Part shown: one piece after another, positions 7,317 through 8,155 of the stretch
Numbering within the stretch: position 1 is the first letter of the stretch
Layout: each line of letters begins with the position of its first letter
Assembly (NCBI GenBank): GCA_018665505.1
Contig: JABJCS010000757.1
Coordinates: forward strand, 1 to 8,155
Direction: 5' to 3'
From: Alphaproteobacteria bacterium
GTDB taxonomy: Bacteria; Pseudomonadota; Alphaproteobacteria; UBA8366
Length of the DNA: 8,155 bases
Program-made: the position numbers and the translations under genes
The notes under the pieces: generated by a model
Databases searched by the model: none
Seen by the model: the letters and a program-made list of their open reading frames with translations, nothing else
What the model was told of the DNA's origin: nothing

Positions 7317-8155
7317 TTAGCGACCGGTCACGGCGGCTTGCGCCTCTTCGGCGTTCTCTTCCGACCATGCGGACAAAGGATAGCCGTGCCATGGGGCGGC
7401 GAGAGATAGTTCGGGAAGGCCCAACTCCTGCCATCGGCCTTTTGCCTTTACTATAAAATCCTCGCGCGGCAGCGAGACGGGTAGATAGGGATGTTCGCGG
7501 CAGGCATTGATCAGCATGGCGGACGCACCTTGACCATCGGGGTAGTCCATGTCCGGCGACTCTGGGACCGAGGGATCGAGGCGTGGGACCTTGCCACGAA
7601 TGATCTCGGCGTCTCTGTGCGGTTGGGTCGAGAAGGACATCGCCCAGATCACCGACTCCAAAGAATCCGGATCGATGTCCGCATCAACGGCGACGAAATA
7701 CTTGCCGAGCGACGCATCGAAAGCCGCCGCTGCCCGCAGAGCTTGCCAAGGCTGACCAATCACTGGGCGGTCCAACTGGATCACGAACATCATGTTGCAG
7801 CCCGCCATTTCGTGACAGGCGACCTTGGTGACAGAGGGGATGTTACAGGCGTTTTTCAGATGGTTGAGATAGATCGAATCGAACGCCACCTTACGCAGCA
7901 CCGTGCTTTCGCTCGGTGGGAACTCGCTGATGATGCCTTGATAGATCGGCTTGCGACGATGAGTGATCGCCTTCACGTCGAAGATTTTCTCCATCTTGCG
8001 GGGACCGAGATAGCCGCTCGCCTCGCCGAATGGCGCTTCCGGCTCCAGCATATCGGTGCGGATTTCACCTTCGATCACGAGCTCTGCATTGGCGGGCACC
8101 AGGGCATCGAAAGTCTCGGCTTGGACCACGGGAACCGGAGCGCCATTAAGCGCTC
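7317..8155 (-). CDS. UbiD family (prenylated-FMN-dependent) decarboxylase, 5' end cut by window edge
   Basis: This is the C-terminal 278 residues of a UbiD-family protein; the frame is open to the right edge and about 200 N-terminal residues lie outside. The family reversibly decarboxylates aromatic, heteroaromatic or alpha,beta-unsaturated acids using prenylated FMN made by UbiX. Diagnostic stretches are PANAELVIEGEI, EAPFGEASGYLG, KYFVAVDADIDPDSLESVIWA and the FSTQPHRDAEII turn. The two glutamates of EAPFGE (codons at 8038-8040 and 8023-8025) match Glu277 and Glu282 of fungal Fdc1; the partner arginine would be in the missing part. The GTG at 8127-8129 is internal (valine), because the residues before it (NGAPVPV) continue the family pattern. 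It is the first visible gene of the minus-strand block that continues with the binding-protein-fold and amidase genes. No ubiX is in the window. The substrate is unknown. It could be a dedicated catabolic decarboxylase rather than the ubiquinone-pathway UbiD, and the context favours catabolism. Confidence 0.93.
   Translation of the reverse strand, partial: ALNGAPVPVVQAETFDALVPANAELVIEGEIRTDMLEPEAPFGEASGYLGPRKMEKIFDVKAITHRRKPIYQGIISEFPPSESTVLRKVAFDSIYLNHLKNACNIPSVTKVACHEMAGCNMMFVIQLDRPVIGQPWQALRAAAAFDASLGKYFVAVDADIDPDSLESVIWAMSFSTQPHRDAEIIRGKVPRLDPSVPESPDMDYPDGQGASAMLINACREHPYLPVSLPREDFIVKAKGRWQELGLPELSLAAPWHGYPLSAWSEENAEEAQAAVTGR

Overview
The window is a moderately GC-rich, gene-dense stretch of a bacterial chromosome holding seven protein genes and almost no spare DNA. 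The mix is MmgE/PrpD, luciferase-like flavin monooxygenases, a UbiD decarboxylase, an NMT1-type binding protein, an acetamidase/formamidase and an acetoacetyl-CoA synthetase. That assortment and the protein style suggest a proteobacterium, most likely an environmental alphaproteobacterium. This is an inference from gene content, because there is no rRNA or other taxonomic marker here. I see no tRNA, rRNA, CRISPR array, insertion sequence, transposase or phage gene.

Layout. Left block, plus strand: the 3' part of a luciferase-like (LLM) monooxygenase gene runs in from the left edge, followed after 5 bases by an MmgE/PrpD-family gene (probably co-transcribed). Facing it on the minus strand is a second LLM monooxygenase resembling SsuD. 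The MmgE/PrpD and SsuD-like genes converge and overlap by 22 bases, and a perfect inverted repeat encloses both stop codons. Middle: a 135-base divergent region separates the SsuD-like gene from acetoacetyl-CoA synthetase (plus strand, GTG start). Right block, minus strand: a UbiD-family decarboxylase (its 5' part lies beyond the right edge), then after 123 bases a substrate-binding-protein-fold gene, then after 5 bases an acetamidase/formamidase-family gene whose end lies 5 bases from the end of the synthetase gene.

How they may work together. Every gene encodes a small-molecule catabolic enzyme or a ligand-binding fold. A plausible but unproven reading is a degradation island for an organic acid, perhaps nitrogen- or sulfur-containing. 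In it, UbiD removes a carboxyl group, flavin monooxygenases oxidise or cleave the compound, the amidase hydrolyses an amide, MmgE/PrpD dehydrates, isomerises or decarboxylates an acid intermediate, and acetoacetyl-CoA synthetase feeds acetoacetate to thiolase. No regulator, transporter permease or ATPase, flavin reductase or UbiX is visible, so substrate and pathway order cannot be fixed from this window. The most distinctive single observation is that the binding-protein-fold gene cannot encode a signal peptide: an in-frame stop sits just upstream of a well-placed ribosome binding site and ATG. Its product is therefore probably cytoplasmic and may be an enzyme or sensor rather than a transporter component.
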